NCBI RefSeq assembly: GCF_008086045.1
Contig: NZ_VSEY01000040.1
Coordinates: 1-64,000 of the forward strand
Source of the DNA: Nonomuraea sp. PA05
GTDB lineage: Bacteria > Actinomycetota > Actinomycetes > Streptosporangiales > Streptosporangiaceae
DNA length: 64,000 bases
Direction: 5' to 3'
Both the position numbers and the translations under genes were made by a program. Positions 25,756 to 34,726 of this stretch are shown in pieces; within the stretch, counting starts at the first letter, position 1; every line of letters starts with the position of its first letter. The notes beneath the pieces were generated by a model. It searched no databases, was not told the DNA's origin, and saw only the letters and a list, made by a program, of their open reading frames with translations.

Positions 25756-26763
25756 TCACACCACCTTGGTGTTCACCTCCGGGAAGTGGCAGGCGGCCGG
25801 ATGCCCGGTGCCCCGGTCGATCAGGGCGGGCTCCTCCGTGGCGCAGATCTCCTGGGCCTTCCAGCAGCGCGTACGGAACCGGCACCCGCTCGGCGGGTCC
25901 AGCGGGCTCGGCACCTCGCCGGTGAGGATGATCCGCTGCCTGCGGCGCTCCTCCTCGGGGTTGGCCGTCGGCGCGGCCGACAGCAGCGCCTGCGTGTAGG
26001 GGTGGACCGGCCGGTCGTAGACGTCGTCGCGCGCGCCCGTCTCGACGATCTTGCCCAGGTACATCACCGCGACGCGGTCGGAGATGTGCCTGACCACCGA
26101 CAGGTCGTGCGCGATGAAGATGTACGACAGCCCGAACGTGTCCTGGAGGTCCTCCAGCAGGTTGATCACCCCGGCCTGCACCGACACGTCCAGCGCCGAC
26201 ACCGGCTCGTCCAGCACGAGCAGCTTGGGCTCCAGCGCCAGGGCGCGGGCGATCCCGACGCGCTGGCGCTGGCCGCCGGAGAACTCGTGCGGGTACCGGT
26301 TGCCGTGCTCGGGGTTGAGCCCGACCAGCTCCAGCAGCTCCGACACCTTCGCGGGGCCGGTGTCCTTCCACCGCTCGTGCACCTTCAGCGGCTCGGCGAT
26401 GATGTCGTTGACCGGCAGCTTCGGGTTGAGCGAGGCGTAGGGGTCCTGGAAGACGATCTGGATGTCGCGCCGCACCGCGCGCAACCGCTTCGGCGACAGC
26501 GTCGTCAGCTCGTTGCCCTCGAAGCGCACCGAGCCCGACGTGGGCTTGTGGAGCTGGAGGATGGCCCGGCCCGTCGTCGACTTGCCGCACCCCGACTCGC
26601 CCACCACGCCGAGGGTCTCGCCCTGGTCGACGTGCATGGAGACGCCGCTCACCGCCTGGATGTGCCCCGCCACCTTGCGCAGGAACCCCGCGCCGCGTAC
26701 GGGGAAGCTCATCACCAGGTCCTCCACCTCCAGGAGGTGCTCCTGCGTGACCTGAACGCTCAT
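25756..26763 (-). CDS. Oligopeptide/dipeptide-type ABC transporter ATPase (OppF/DppF)
   Basis: ATPase of 335 aa: Walker [11 protein letters not shown]-loop [10 protein letters not shown], signature SGGQRQR, Walker B LLVLDEP, and the C-terminal Cys-rich oligopeptide domain ([14 protein letters not shown]) that may hold an Fe-S cluster. It overlaps the partner ATPase by 4 bp. Together with the four upstream genes it imports a peptide-like or nickel-type solute. Confidence 0.92.
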   Translation of the reverse strand: MSVQVTQEHLLEVEDLVMSFPVRGAGFLRKVAGHIQAVSGVSMHVDQGETLGVVGESGCGKSTTGRAILQLHKPTSGSVRFEGNELTTLSPKRLRAVRRDIQIVFQDPYASLNPKLPVNDIIAEPLKVHERWKDTGPAKVSELLELVGLNPEHGNRYPHEFSGGQRQRVGIARALALEPKLLVLDEPVSALDVSVQAGVINLLEDLQDTFGLSYIFIAHDLSVVRHISDRVAVMYLGKIVETGARDDVYDRPVHPYTQALLSAAPTANPEEERRRQRIILTGEVPSPLDPPSGCRFRTRCWKAQEICATEEPALIDRGTGHPAACHFPEVNTKVV

Positions 26764-27794
26764 GTGACGGGCTCACTCTCCGTACGGAACAGCGCGGTGG
26801 GATCCGCCACCGCGGCCAGTTGGTCCCAGTGGTGGCAGGCGGCGTAGTGCCCGCCCTCGTCCACCTCCGCCAGCGCGGGCTCCTCGCCGTGGCAGCGGGT
26901 GTCGGCCAGCGGGCAGCGCGGCGAGAACGGGCAGCCCGACGGCAGGTTGATCAGGGAGGGCGGGGCGCCCTTGATCGGCCGCAGCCGCCCGCCCGACGTC
27001 TCCAGCGACGGCATCGAGCCGAGCAGCCCCGCAGTGTACGGCATGCGCGGCCGGTAGAAGATCGTGTCGGTGTCGCCGATCTCGACCGGCTTGCCGGCGT
27101 ACATGACGAGCACCCGGTGGGCGATGCCCGCCACCACGCCGAGGTCGTGCGTGATGAGCACGATCGCGGCGTTGACGGCGTCCTTGACCTCCAGGAGCTT
27201 CTCCAGGATCTGCGCCTGGACGGTCACGTCGAGCGCGGTGGTCGGCTCGTCGGCGATGATGACGTCCGGGTTGTTGATGACCGCCATCGCGATCATCGCG
27301 CGCTGCCGCATGCCGCCGGAGAACTCGTGCGGGTAGCTGCGCAGCCGCTGCTCGGCCTGCGGGATGCCGACCAGGTCGAGCATCTCCTTGGCGCGGGCGA
27401 GCGCCTGCTTGCGCGGCACGAGGTCGTGGGCGAGCACGGCCTCGGCGAGCTGGTCGCCGACGGTGTGCACCGGGTTGAGCGCGGTCATCGGGTCCTGGAA
27501 GATCATGGCGATCTTGCGTCCGCGCAGGTCGCGCCGCTTGCGGGCGGACATCTTCAGTACGTCGTCGCCGCGATAACTGATCTTGCCCCGGACGCGGGCG
27601 CCGCGCGGCAGCAGCCCCATCACGGCCAGTGACGAGACGGACTTGCCGGAGCCGGACTCGCCGACGATCCCGAGCACCTCGCGCTCGTGCAGGGCGTAGG
27701 AGACCCCGCGGACCGCCTTGACGACGCCGTCCTCGGTGGGGAACTCGACGGCCAGGTCCTCCACGCGGAGGATCTCGGCGGGAAGGTCGGTCAT
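26760..27794 (-). CDS. Oligopeptide/dipeptide-type ABC transporter ATPase (OppD/DppD)
   Basis: ATPase of 344 aa: Walker [10 protein letters not shown], signature SGGMRQR, Walker [13 protein letters not shown], and the C-terminal [14 protein letters not shown] module of this subfamily. ATG at 27794 shares one base with the permease stop. It pairs with the ATPase at 25756. Confidence 0.92.
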   Translation of the reverse strand: MTDLPAEILRVEDLAVEFPTEDGVVKAVRGVSYALHEREVLGIVGESGSGKSVSSLAVMGLLPRGARVRGKISYRGDDVLKMSARKRRDLRGRKIAMIFQDPMTALNPVHTVGDQLAEAVLAHDLVPRKQALARAKEMLDLVGIPQAEQRLRSYPHEFSGGMRQRAMIAMAVINNPDVIIADEPTTALDVTVQAQILEKLLEVKDAVNAAIVLITHDLGVVAGIAHRVLVMYAGKPVEIGDTDTIFYRPRMPYTAGLLGSMPSLETSGGRLRPIKGAPPSLINLPSGCPFSPRCPLADTRCHGEEPALAEVDEGGHYAACHHWDQLAAVADPTALFRTESEPVT

Positions 27795-28813
27795 CAGGCA
27801 CGCACCCGGGTCTGTCGAGGGTCGAACGCGTCGCGCAGACCGTCACCGATGAAGTTGATGGACAGCGCGATCGCGATGATGAAGACGCCCGGCCACCAGA
27901 ACAGCCACGGGCGGGTCGTCATCGCGCTGCGGTAGGTGTCGATGAGCTGGCCGAGCGAGACGTCGGGCGGCTGCACGCCGACACCGAGGAAGGACAGCGC
28001 CGACTCCAGCAGCACCGCGTTCGCGATGGCCAGGGTCGCGCTGACGATGATGACGCCCACCGTGTTCGGCAGGATGTGCCGGAAGATGATGCGGCGGGAG
28101 GAGGTGCCCAGCGCCCGCGCGGCCTCGACGAACTCCTTCTCGCGCAGCGACAGGAACTCGCCGCGGATCAGCCGGCTCAGCGTGGGCCAGGTGACCAGGC
28201 CGATGCAGACGGCCAGGATCACGATGCCCGAGTCGCCGAACGTGCGGCCGACGATGGCGGCGATGATGAGCACCGGGATGGTGATCATCACGTCGGTCAG
28301 CCGCATGAGCACCGCTTCGGTCTTTTTCCTGAAATATCCGGCGAAGGCGCCGGCCAGCGTGCCGACCGTCGTCGCGACGAGCCCGACGATGAACGCGACG
28401 ATGATCGACTGCTGGGTGCCGCGCATGGTGAGCGCGAAGTAGTCGATGCCGATGTTGTCCTGGCCGAACGGGTGCTCGCCCCAGCGGATGCCCTCGCCGC
28501 CCAGGAACTCCGGCACCAGGCTCAGCGTCGGCCTGCCCTGGTCGACCACCGACCCGGTGGCCAGGTAGCTCTTGTCCCACCAGCCCGGGACGGGCCCGAA
28601 CCCGATGGAGGTGAACGCCAGCAGCACGACGGAGCCGAAGACCAGCATGCCGGCGAGCGCCGCCCGGTGCCGGAAGAAGCGGCGGCGGACGAGCTGGCTC
28701 TGTGTGCGGGCGACGACGGTCATGCCCTGCGCGGCCACCGCGGCCTGCGCATCGATCGCCATGGGCGGTTCTCCTGTGGGTCCGGAGTGATCGGCGGTGT
28801 ACTGGCCGCTCAT
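27794..28813 (-). CDS. Oligopeptide/dipeptide-type ABC permease (OppC/DppC)
   Basis: Inner-membrane permease of 339 aa with six predicted spans and the EAA coupling loop (EFVEAARALGTSSRRIIFRH). The long extracytoplasmic part between spans 1 and 2 is usual for OppC. It overlaps the OppB gene by 4 bp. Confidence 0.92.
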   Translation of the reverse strand: MSGQYTADHSGPTGEPPMAIDAQAAVAAQGMTVVARTQSQLVRRRFFRHRAALAGMLVFGSVVLLAFTSIGFGPVPGWWDKSYLATGSVVDQGRPTLSLVPEFLGGEGIRWGEHPFGQDNIGIDYFALTMRGTQQSIIVAFIVGLVATTVGTLAGAFAGYFRKKTEAVLMRLTDVMITIPVLIIAAIVGRTFGDSGIVILAVCIGLVTWPTLSRLIRGEFLSLREKEFVEAARALGTSSRRIIFRHILPNTVGVIIVSATLAIANAVLLESALSFLGVGVQPPDVSLGQLIDTYRSAMTTRPWLFWWPGVFIIAIALSINFIGDGLRDAFDPRQTRVRA

Positions 28814-30318
28814 GACAGCCTGATCCGCGGGTCGAGGTAGGCGTAGATGATGTCGGCCAGCATGTTGAACAGCACGATCGCGCTCCCGGAGACGATGAAG
28901 AAGGCCATGACAGGAGCCGGGTCAACCTCTTGCAGCCCGCGCAGGAACAGGCTGCCCATGCCCTGCCAGCCGAAGACGTTCTCGGTCACGATCGCGCCGC
29001 CGATCACGCCGGCGAAGTCGAAGGCCATCAACGTGGTGATGGGGATCATCCCGTTGCGGAAGGCGTGCTTGGTGACCACCGTACGCTCGTGCAGGCCCTT
29101 GGCCCGCGCGGTGCGCACGTAGTCCAGGTTCATCACCTCCAGCATGCTGGAGCGGCTGTAACGCGTGTAGGTGGCCAGCGAGATCAGGATCAGCGCCATG
29201 GTCGGCAGCAGGAGGTGGCCCGCCACGTCGAGGTTGGTCTGCCAGAAGTCGCCTTCGAAGTTGGGGGTGCTGGAGCCGATCGTGGCGATCGGCCGGCCGC
29301 GTACGTAGTCGCTGTAGTCCGCGAAGCCGCGCAGCATCCGGTCGAGGAAGATCAGCCCGGCGGTGACCAGCCCGGTAAGGACGGCGGCGAGGATCGCCTG
29401 GCGGCGCAGCAGCCCGCCGAGGGCGTAGCCGAGCCCCACGCAGACGGCCACCGTCAGCAGCGCCAGGCCGATGATCTCCAGCCAGCTCGGGTCGGTCAGC
29501 ACGGGATCCAGGAGCTGCGAGCAGAGCACGCCGATCCCCGCGGCCGAGAGGGCGGCGTAGAGCGGGTCCCGGTAGCGCAGCCCGGAGATCAGCGCGGTGA
29601 CGCCGACCGCGGTGCCGCCCGCCAGGACCGCCAGCAGGACGACGCCGATGCCGGGATCGGCGAACCAGCGGGTCGCCGACAGCAGCGTCAGCGTCAGGGC
29701 CGTGGCGGCGGCGCCGAGGCCGAAGGCGGCCAGCCGCGCCTGCCTGCCGCCGACCCAGAGCGCGCCCCAGATCAGCCCGCCGACCAGCGCGACCACCGCG
29801 ATGACCGTGGGCGGGATGACGGGGTCGCCCAGCCAGTCGTTGAACTCGATCGCGATGTACTGCTTGAGCATCACCGCCACCCAGAAGAGCGGGAGCGAGA
29901 AGCAGACGAAGGCGGTGAAGGTCACCGAGTAGTCGAAGCCGCTGTACTGCCGCAGCGCCGAGACGATGCCCACGCAGACGCCGATGATGACGGCGAGCAC
30001 GGTGGCGGCCACGACGAGCTGGAGGGTGGCCGCCAGGGCGTTGCCGAGCAGCACGGCCACGTCCTGGCCGTCGCGGTTGACGCCGAGGTCGCCGCGGAAC
30101 AGGTTCCCGAGCCAGGCCAGGTATCTGAGCGGGAGGGGAGTGTCGAGGTTCATCCGCTCGACGCGGTCGGCGATCTTCCGTTCCCGGTCGGGGCCCGGCA
30201 GCTCCCTGAGGTCTTCCAGCGGGTCGCCCGCGAGCGCCGTCAGCCCGTAGATGACCATGGTGGCCGCCAGGAGCACGAAGAAGGAGACGATCAATCTTCG
30301 CGCGATGAAGGCGATCAC
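28810..30318 (-). CDS. Oligopeptide-type ABC permease (OppB/DppB) with a large membrane insert
   Basis: Permease of 502 aa, where OppB/DppB is usually 310-340. N-terminus (RLIVSFFVLLAATMVIYGL) and C-terminus (EAA loop YVRTARAKGLHERTVVTKHA, end YAYLDPRIRL) are canonical. The extra ~160 residues between about 175 and 335 hold about six more hydrophobic stretches joined by short loops. There is no frameshift; it is one open frame. The insert's function is unknown. Confidence 0.88.
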   Translation of the reverse strand: MIAFIARRLIVSFFVLLAATMVIYGLTALAGDPLEDLRELPGPDRERKIADRVERMNLDTPLPLRYLAWLGNLFRGDLGVNRDGQDVAVLLGNALAATLQLVVAATVLAVIIGVCVGIVSALRQYSGFDYSVTFTAFVCFSLPLFWVAVMLKQYIAIEFNDWLGDPVIPPTVIAVVALVGGLIWGALWVGGRQARLAAFGLGAAATALTLTLLSATRWFADPGIGVVLLAVLAGGTAVGVTALISGLRYRDPLYAALSAAGIGVLCSQLLDPVLTDPSWLEIIGLALLTVAVCVGLGYALGGLLRRQAILAAVLTGLVTAGLIFLDRMLRGFADYSDYVRGRPIATIGSSTPNFEGDFWQTNLDVAGHLLLPTMALILISLATYTRYSRSSMLEVMNLDYVRTARAKGLHERTVVTKHAFRNGMIPITTLMAFDFAGVIGGAIVTENVFGWQGMGSLFLRGLQEVDPAPVMAFFIVSGSAIVLFNMLADIIYAYLDPRIRLS

Positions 30319-30348
30319 TCGCTATCTCCTTGGTTCATGAGTGGTGCT

Positions 30349-30388
30349 GGCGCGGAGCGGTGACTCCGGGAGTCCTCCGCTCCGCGCC
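30349..30388 (-). terminator. Strong intercistronic stem-loop between binding-protein and permease genes
   Basis: Arms GGCGCGGAGCGG (30349-30360) and CCGCTCCGCGCC (30377-30388) are a perfect 12-bp stem; inside it GACTCC and GGAGTC add six more pairs around a 1-nt loop. No T-run follows. In the 94-bp gap it probably stabilises the binding-protein mRNA or terminates part of the transcripts. Confidence 0.75.
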
Positions 30389-30412
30389 GGGTGGTTCAGA
30401 GTGATCGGACGG

Positions 30413-32152
30413 CTACTGGGCCAGCGCCCACTTGTCCATGTTCCAGGTCACCGACGACTGGGCCGGGTTGGGCACGATGTTCTGCATCTTCTCGTCCCAG
30501 GCCAGCATGTTCGGGTGGGCGAACAGCGGGATCGTGGCCAGGTCCTGCCAGAGCACCTTCTCGATCGAGGCGATCATGGCGGGGTGCTTGGTCTTGTCGA
30601 CCTCGGCGTTCAGCTTCTTGATGAGGTCGTCGACCTCCTTGTTGGAGTAGCAGCCGTTGTTGTTCTCCTTGCCGGCCTCGCTGCACTCCTTGACCGTGGT
30701 GTACGTCGAGCTCCAGCCGCTCACCTCGGCCGAGCCGGTCCAGGCGAACAGCGCCACGTCGTAGGTGTTGGTGGCCAGGGGGCCGCCGGCCTCGAAGAAC
30801 TTCTCGTCACCGGCGTCGGTGATCTTGAAGCCCGCCTTGTTGCAGGAGTCGGCGATGAGCTGCACCTCCTGCGTACGGCGCGGGTTGGGCAGGTTGTGGC
30901 CGATCTTCACTTCCATGCCGGCCTTGCCGGCCTTGTCCAGCAGCGCCTTGGCGCCCTCGACGTCGGGCTGGGCGTAGGTCTCCGAGCCGCTGCCCTGCGA
31001 GACGGTGGCGTAGTCCGCCTCGAACGGCAGCGTGTTGCGCACCTGCAGCACCTGCGCCTGCGGCGCGAGCGGCTTGATCAGGTTGTCCACGATGAGCTGC
31101 CGGGGCACGCACTTGGCGAACGCCTCGCGCAGCGTCTTGTCCTTGAACGCGCTGGAGTCGAAGTTGAAGTCCAGGTGCTCGTAGGTGTACGCGTCACCCG
31201 TCTTCACGGTCACGCCCTGCATGCCTTCGAGCTGGGCGAGCAGGTCGGGGTTCGGCTGCGGCTCGATCAGGTTGACCTCGCGGTTCTGCAGCGCCTGGGC
31301 CTGCTCCTCCTGGGAGATGACCCGCATGACGATCGTCGGGGTGGCCGGCTTGGCGCCCCACCACTTGTCGTTGGCGCTGAGGGTCAGCGACTGGCCGGGC
31401 TCCATGGCGGAGATCTTGTACGGGCCGGACGCCGGGAAGAGCGACATGTCCTTGATGCCGCCCTCGATGACCCAGCCCTCGTTGTAGAACTTGATCACCG
31501 CTTCGAGCTTCTTGGCGTCCGCCGCCTGCACCGCGGCGATGAAGTCCGCCTCGGTCATGCCCGCGGCCTTGTAGGCCACGTGGGCCGGCAGCACGTCGGC
31601 GGCGCCGGGGCCGTTGCTCTCCCAGTCGGCGAACGGCTCGGAGTACTCGAAGGTGAACTTCTTGTCGCCGGCCTTGCACGCGGGGGGCTTGACGAGCTCG
31701 ACACCGGTGGTGCCGTCCACCTGGAAGCCCTTGATCTTGCCGGACTTGGCCGCCCAGTACAGCAGGGCGTCGTCACAGTCGATCGCGTTGCCGTCGGACC
31801 AGACGCCGTTGGCGGCGAACTCGTAGTCGACGGTCAGCGGCGAGTCGGACGTCTTCGTGTACGAGCCGAAGTCCTTGTCGGGCGTCACCACGCCCTTCTC
31901 GCCGTAGTACCAGAAGCCGAGCAGCACCCGCTGCATGGCGGTGCTGTTGACCAGGTTGTTCACGGCGATGCTGTTGTAGGAGTTGAACTCCTGCTCACCG
32001 GCGTAGGTGATGGTCTGCCCCGAGGCGGCGCCGCCCGTGCTGGACGCCGTCGGCTTGCTCGCCTCGTTTCCGCTCTGGCCGCAAGCGGACAGCAGAAGCG
32101 CGCCTGCTGTCACCGCCGTGAGGAATCTCCCAAGTCTCCGCCTATGGGTCAC
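30413..32152 (-). CDS. ABC transporter substrate-binding lipoprotein (family 5)
   Basis: Protein of 579 aa with a lipoprotein signal peptide, lipobox LLSACG with Cys near residue 24. It has the SBP_bac_5 layout, with a hydrophobic signal then a Ser/Thr/Gly linker and a large bilobal domain (GPYKISAMEPGQ, LREAFAKCVPRQLIVDNL). GTG start at 32152 follows AAAGGAG. It captures the solute for the permeases downstream. It is first in the operon and separated from them by a strong hairpin, consistent with higher expression. Confidence 0.92.
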   Translation of the reverse strand: MTHRRRLGRFLTAVTAGALLLSACGQSGNEASKPTASSTGGAASGQTITYAGEQEFNSYNSIAVNNLVNSTAMQRVLLGFWYYGEKGVVTPDKDFGSYTKTSDSPLTVDYEFAANGVWSDGNAIDCDDALLYWAAKSGKIKGFQVDGTTGVELVKPPACKAGDKKFTFEYSEPFADWESNGPGAADVLPAHVAYKAAGMTEADFIAAVQAADAKKLEAVIKFYNEGWVIEGGIKDMSLFPASGPYKISAMEPGQSLTLSANDKWWGAKPATPTIVMRVISQEEQAQALQNREVNLIEPQPNPDLLAQLEGMQGVTVKTGDAYTYEHLDFNFDSSAFKDKTLREAFAKCVPRQLIVDNLIKPLAPQAQVLQVRNTLPFEADYATVSQGSGSETYAQPDVEGAKALLDKAGKAGMEVKIGHNLPNPRRTQEVQLIADSCNKAGFKITDAGDEKFFEAGGPLATNTYDVALFAWTGSAEVSGWSSTYTTVKECSEAGKENNNGCYSNKEVDDLIKKLNAEVDKTKHPAMIASIEKVLWQDLATIPLFAHPNMLAWDEKMQNIVPNPAQSSVTWNMDKWALAQ

Positions 32153-32163
32153 GACAGCTCTCC

Positions 32164-32232
32164 TTTGTCCGAACTAGGGTCAGCGCTGCTGGTTAATGCG
32201 CAACAGGATCATCGGCCAACGTTTCGGACAAA
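32164..32232 (-). promoter_or_regulatory. Long-range inverted repeat in the leader of the binding-protein gene
   Basis: TTTGTCCGAA (32164-32173) and TTCGGACAAA (32223-32232) are perfect 10-bp arms 49 nt apart. In the minus-strand RNA the second arm runs directly into the AAAGGAG ribosome site, so folding could hide it. A pair of repressor half-sites is the alternative. Confidence 0.45.
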
Positions 32233-32312
32233 TAGCCGTCCCCATACTGTTGCGAACTTGAGATCGACGTCTGCCCGATCTGTAATCAGATGTCAGGGAA
32301 ATCCACATTTCG

Positions 32313-32331
32313 CTGTCCACACTGTAGACAG
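32313..32331. promoter_or_regulatory. 19-bp dyad, probable operator
   Basis: CTGTC, ACA, TGT and GACAG are arranged symmetrically: 16 of 19 positions obey the dyad. It lies between the binding-protein gene and the TetR gene and is a candidate site for that TetR protein. Confidence 0.5.
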
Positions 32332-32599
32332 GAGGGGGCCCTCTGTGCCAGGGTTTGCGCAAAAGCCGTCGCAGGCTGAAACCCCTGCGTAAGCATGCTT
32401 TTTGCTGAAAGGGTGCGCTTTATCGTGTCCTTGAAAAGGCGGCTTTTCCGCGCCCGCCGTCCCCCGGCGTGTTCTCACGCTTCGGCGCCGTGAACCACTC
32501 GTCCTTCCTCCGCCGCGCGCCCCCGGTCATCGGGGCAGGCCACGAGCACGATAATGGCCGGTAACGCGACGCGGCCGACCCAGGAAGAGGACGACACCG

Positions 32600-33319
32600 G
32601 TGACCCAGTTGGTCGAACACCACTCACGCAAGGCCGCGCGCATCCTCGACAGCGCGCGCGAGCTGGTGCTCGACCACGGCGCAGGCAAGGTCACCGTGTC
32701 CGAGATCAGCCGCGCGGCCGGCGTCGGCAAGGGCACCGTCTACCTCTACTGGCCGAGCAAGGAGGACCTCATCCGCGGGCTGTTCGCCCGCGACATGCTG
32801 ACCGGCATGGAGGAGCTCATCGCCCGCGTCACCGCCGATCCCGCCGCCGTGCTGCCCCGCCACCTGGCCCCCGCGCTGGTGCGCACCATGGTCAGGCTCC
32901 CCCTCGCGCACCGCGTCCAGCGCGGCGACCCCGAGCTGCTCCGGCTGCTCGACCAGGACCCAGCCGACCGCGAGCTGTACGCCCGTACCAAACCCACCGC
33001 CCTCGGTGGCACGGTCGTGCCGATCATGCGCAGGCACGGCCTCATCCGCGCCGACCGGCCGCTCGCCCACCAGATCTACGCCGTGCACGCCGTGCTCACC
33101 GGGTTCATGACCGCCATCCAGGACCCGGCGAACGCGCCGCAGGGCGTCGAAGACCCGGAAACCGTCCTCGCCGACACCGTGAACCTGCTCATCGAACCGG
33201 CCACCCCACCCGGCGACGCCGCCGTCGCCGCGGCGGCCGGCGAGATCGCCGCCGTCTTCCGCGAGGCCAGGGACGCCGTCCTGGACCTCATCCGGCGCAG
33301 CCAGACCCCCGCACAATGA
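32600..33319 (+). CDS. TetR-family regulator
   Basis: Protein of 239 aa with an N-terminal HTH (ARILDSARELVLDHG, then ISRAAGVGKGTVYLYWPSKE) and a helical ligand domain. GTG start follows GAGGA by 9 nt. It is divergent from the ABC importer operon, so it may regulate that importer. Ligand unknown. Confidence 0.87.
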   Translation: MTQLVEHHSRKAARILDSARELVLDHGAGKVTVSEISRAAGVGKGTVYLYWPSKEDLIRGLFARDMLTGMEELIARVTADPAAVLPRHLAPALVRTMVRLPLAHRVQRGDPELLRLLDQDPADRELYARTKPTALGGTVVPIMRRHGLIRADRPLAHQIYAVHAVLTGFMTAIQDPANAPQGVEDPETVLADTVNLLIEPATPPGDAAVAAAAGEIAAVFREARDAVLDLIRRSQTPAQ

Positions 33320-33441
33320 ACGCGGGCCCAAATAACGATTTCGCGCGTTCTCTGATCCTTTCGGGGCCGACCGGATTCAAACAATTCCGTGGTGTCGCTC
33401 CGTCATTGAGCGATTCTTTCTTGGTCACCCGGACGGCGTAT

Positions 33442-33464
33442 CGAGCCTGACCCGCGAAGGCTCG
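33442..33464. terminator. Possible bidirectional terminator
   Basis: Arms CGAGCCT (33442-33448) and AGGCTCG (33458-33464) with a 9-nt loop sit between the convergent TetR gene (ends 33319) and membrane-protein gene (ends 33488). The rest of this 168-bp gap shows nothing else. Confidence 0.4.
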
Positions 33465-33487
33465 CCGAGACGGCGATCGCGCGAAGG

Positions 33488-33955
33488 TCATCTGAACAGG
33501 ATGAGCAGGAGCAGAGCGGCCAGAATCACCGGCACGGCACCGAGGATCAAGGGGAGAGGCCGCTTCCGGCCGGGGGGCGGGCCCGCCTGCCCGGCGGTCA
33601 GGGTGTCCTCCCAGTCGCGTTCGGTGAACCTGCGGATGATCAGAAGCAGGAGGGGCAGGGCGACGCCCGCCATGGCGACGGCGGTGCCGAGCGCCTGCTC
33701 GGAGGTGGTCACCGCCAGCCGGACCCCGCCGATGACCAGGACCGCGGCCAGGCCGAGCGGCACCGCCGAGCGGCGGGTCAGGTTCATCACGAGGGCGGCC
33801 CTGAGCGCGCCCAGCGCCACACGCGACGAGGTCAGGCCCGCCTCCGCCGCCCCCTCGCCGTCGGCGAGCCACTGCTCCAGGTGACGCTCGCGCCGCGCCT
33901 TGCCGGGCAGGAGCGCGGCGGCGGTGACGATGACCCCCCTGACCAGCGGGTTCAC
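33488..33955 (-). CDS. PadR-associated membrane protein
   Basis: Protein of 155 aa, GTG start at 33955 just past the PadR stop. The N-terminal part contains ARRERHLEQWLADGEGAAEA, a permease-prefix-like segment often found in proteins encoded beside PadR regulators. Three hydrophobic spans follow; the last ends the protein (LLLLILFR). Function unknown, but pairing with PadR is recurrent in actinomycetes. The longer upstream frame is rejected because it runs through PadR. Confidence 0.72.
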   Translation of the reverse strand: MNPLVRGVIVTAAALLPGKARRERHLEQWLADGEGAAEAGLTSSRVALGALRAALVMNLTRRSAVPLGLAAVLVIGGVRLAVTTSEQALGTAVAMAGVALPLLLLIIRRFTERDWEDTLTAGQAGPPPGRKRPLPLILGAVPVILAALLLLILFR

Positions 33956-33957
33956 CT

Positions 33958-34281
33958 TCAGGCTCCCGGATGGGGGAGCGGCTGGCCGATCGGCTGGTGC
34001 GCGGCGGCGCGCCTGGCGACGGCGCGGCGCGCGGCGGGCAGCGCCTCGCCCTTGAGCCGGTAGAGGCGCCGGCGCGGGCCCTGCCTGGCGGCGTCCGCCT
34101 CCCAGGTGGAGATCACCCATCCGCCGCGCTCCAGCCGGTCGAGCACCAGGTAGACGGTGCCGGGGGAGCGGCCCGTGGCCTTGACGATCTCCAGCGCCCA
34201 GCGCGGGTTCAGGTCGGCCGTCAGGGCCTCGATCACGTCCACGGTGGCGGGGGTGATCACCGGCAGAGGCTGCATGATCAC
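33958..34281 (-). CDS. PadR-family regulator
   Basis: Protein of 107 aa with the PadR winged helix: ALEIVKATGRSPGTVYLVLDR and LERGGWVIS. It lacks a long C-terminal dimer helix, as short PadR forms do. GTG at 34281 or ATG two codons later may be the start. It forms a two-gene unit with the downstream membrane protein, whose start it nearly touches. Confidence 0.83.
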   Translation of the reverse strand: MIMQPLPVITPATVDVIEALTADLNPRWALEIVKATGRSPGTVYLVLDRLERGGWVISTWEADAARQGPRRRLYRLKGEALPAARRAVARRAAAHQPIGQPLPHPGA

Positions 34282-34348
34282 ATGCTATGGCGTGCGGTCG
34301 CCCGGTGCTGTCACCGTGTATACATGCGCCGATGCCCGTCCTGACGAG

Positions 34349-34726
34349 TCACCCTTGTTCGGACGCCCGCCTCTTCTCGTGCGCGGCGATCAGCGTGTCG
34401 ATCTGCACGCTGAGCTTGGCCCCCAGCGGCCAGCCGATGTAGTGCGTCAGGAAGATCGCGATCTCCCGCAGCTCCCCGGCGGTGAGCTCGTCGTTGCCCA
34501 GCGCCGCCGGGATCTGGATGTCCAGCACGTCGTTCAGGCCCTTGGCGGCCAGGACGCCGACCAGGAGCAGCCGCCGATCACGCATGGACAGCCCGGGCCG
34601 CGACCAGATGTCGGCGAACAGATGATCCACGGTGACGCCGAAGAAGTCGCCGGGCCCGTCGTGCACCTCCCACCCGTAGACCCGCGCCATCATCTCCAGC
34701 CCCCGCTGCCGCCGCTCGTCCGTCAT
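34349..34726 (-). CDS. Carboxymuconolactone decarboxylase-family protein
   Basis: Protein of 125 aa of the CMD/AhpD fold with the RDRRLLLVGVLAA helix and LREIAIFLTHYIGWP. It lacks the CxxC pair of AhpD peroxidases, so a decarboxylase-type or binding role is more likely. Last gene of the ALDH-SDR-dehydrogenase-CMD operon, overlapping the previous gene by 4 bp. Confidence 0.83.
   Translation of the reverse strand: MTDERRQRGLEMMARVYGWEVHDGPGDFFGVTVDHLFADIWSRPGLSMRDRRLLLVGVLAAKGLNDVLDIQIPAALGNDELTAGELREIAIFLTHYIGWPLGAKLSVQIDTLIAAHEKRRASEQG

Larger units (their letters stand above)
32153..32599. other. 447-bp divergent intergenic region
   Basis: No gene found. The region is clearly less GC-rich than its surroundings and holds promoters for the binding-protein gene (minus) and the TetR gene (plus). 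Two symmetric elements are listed separately: a 10-bp inverted repeat next to the ribosome site and a 19-bp dyad at 32313. Confidence 0.7.

Noticed and set aside
30341-32392. 683-aa plus-strand frame opposite the binding-protein gene
   Set aside because: Antisense shadow; the minus frame has a lipobox and family motifs.
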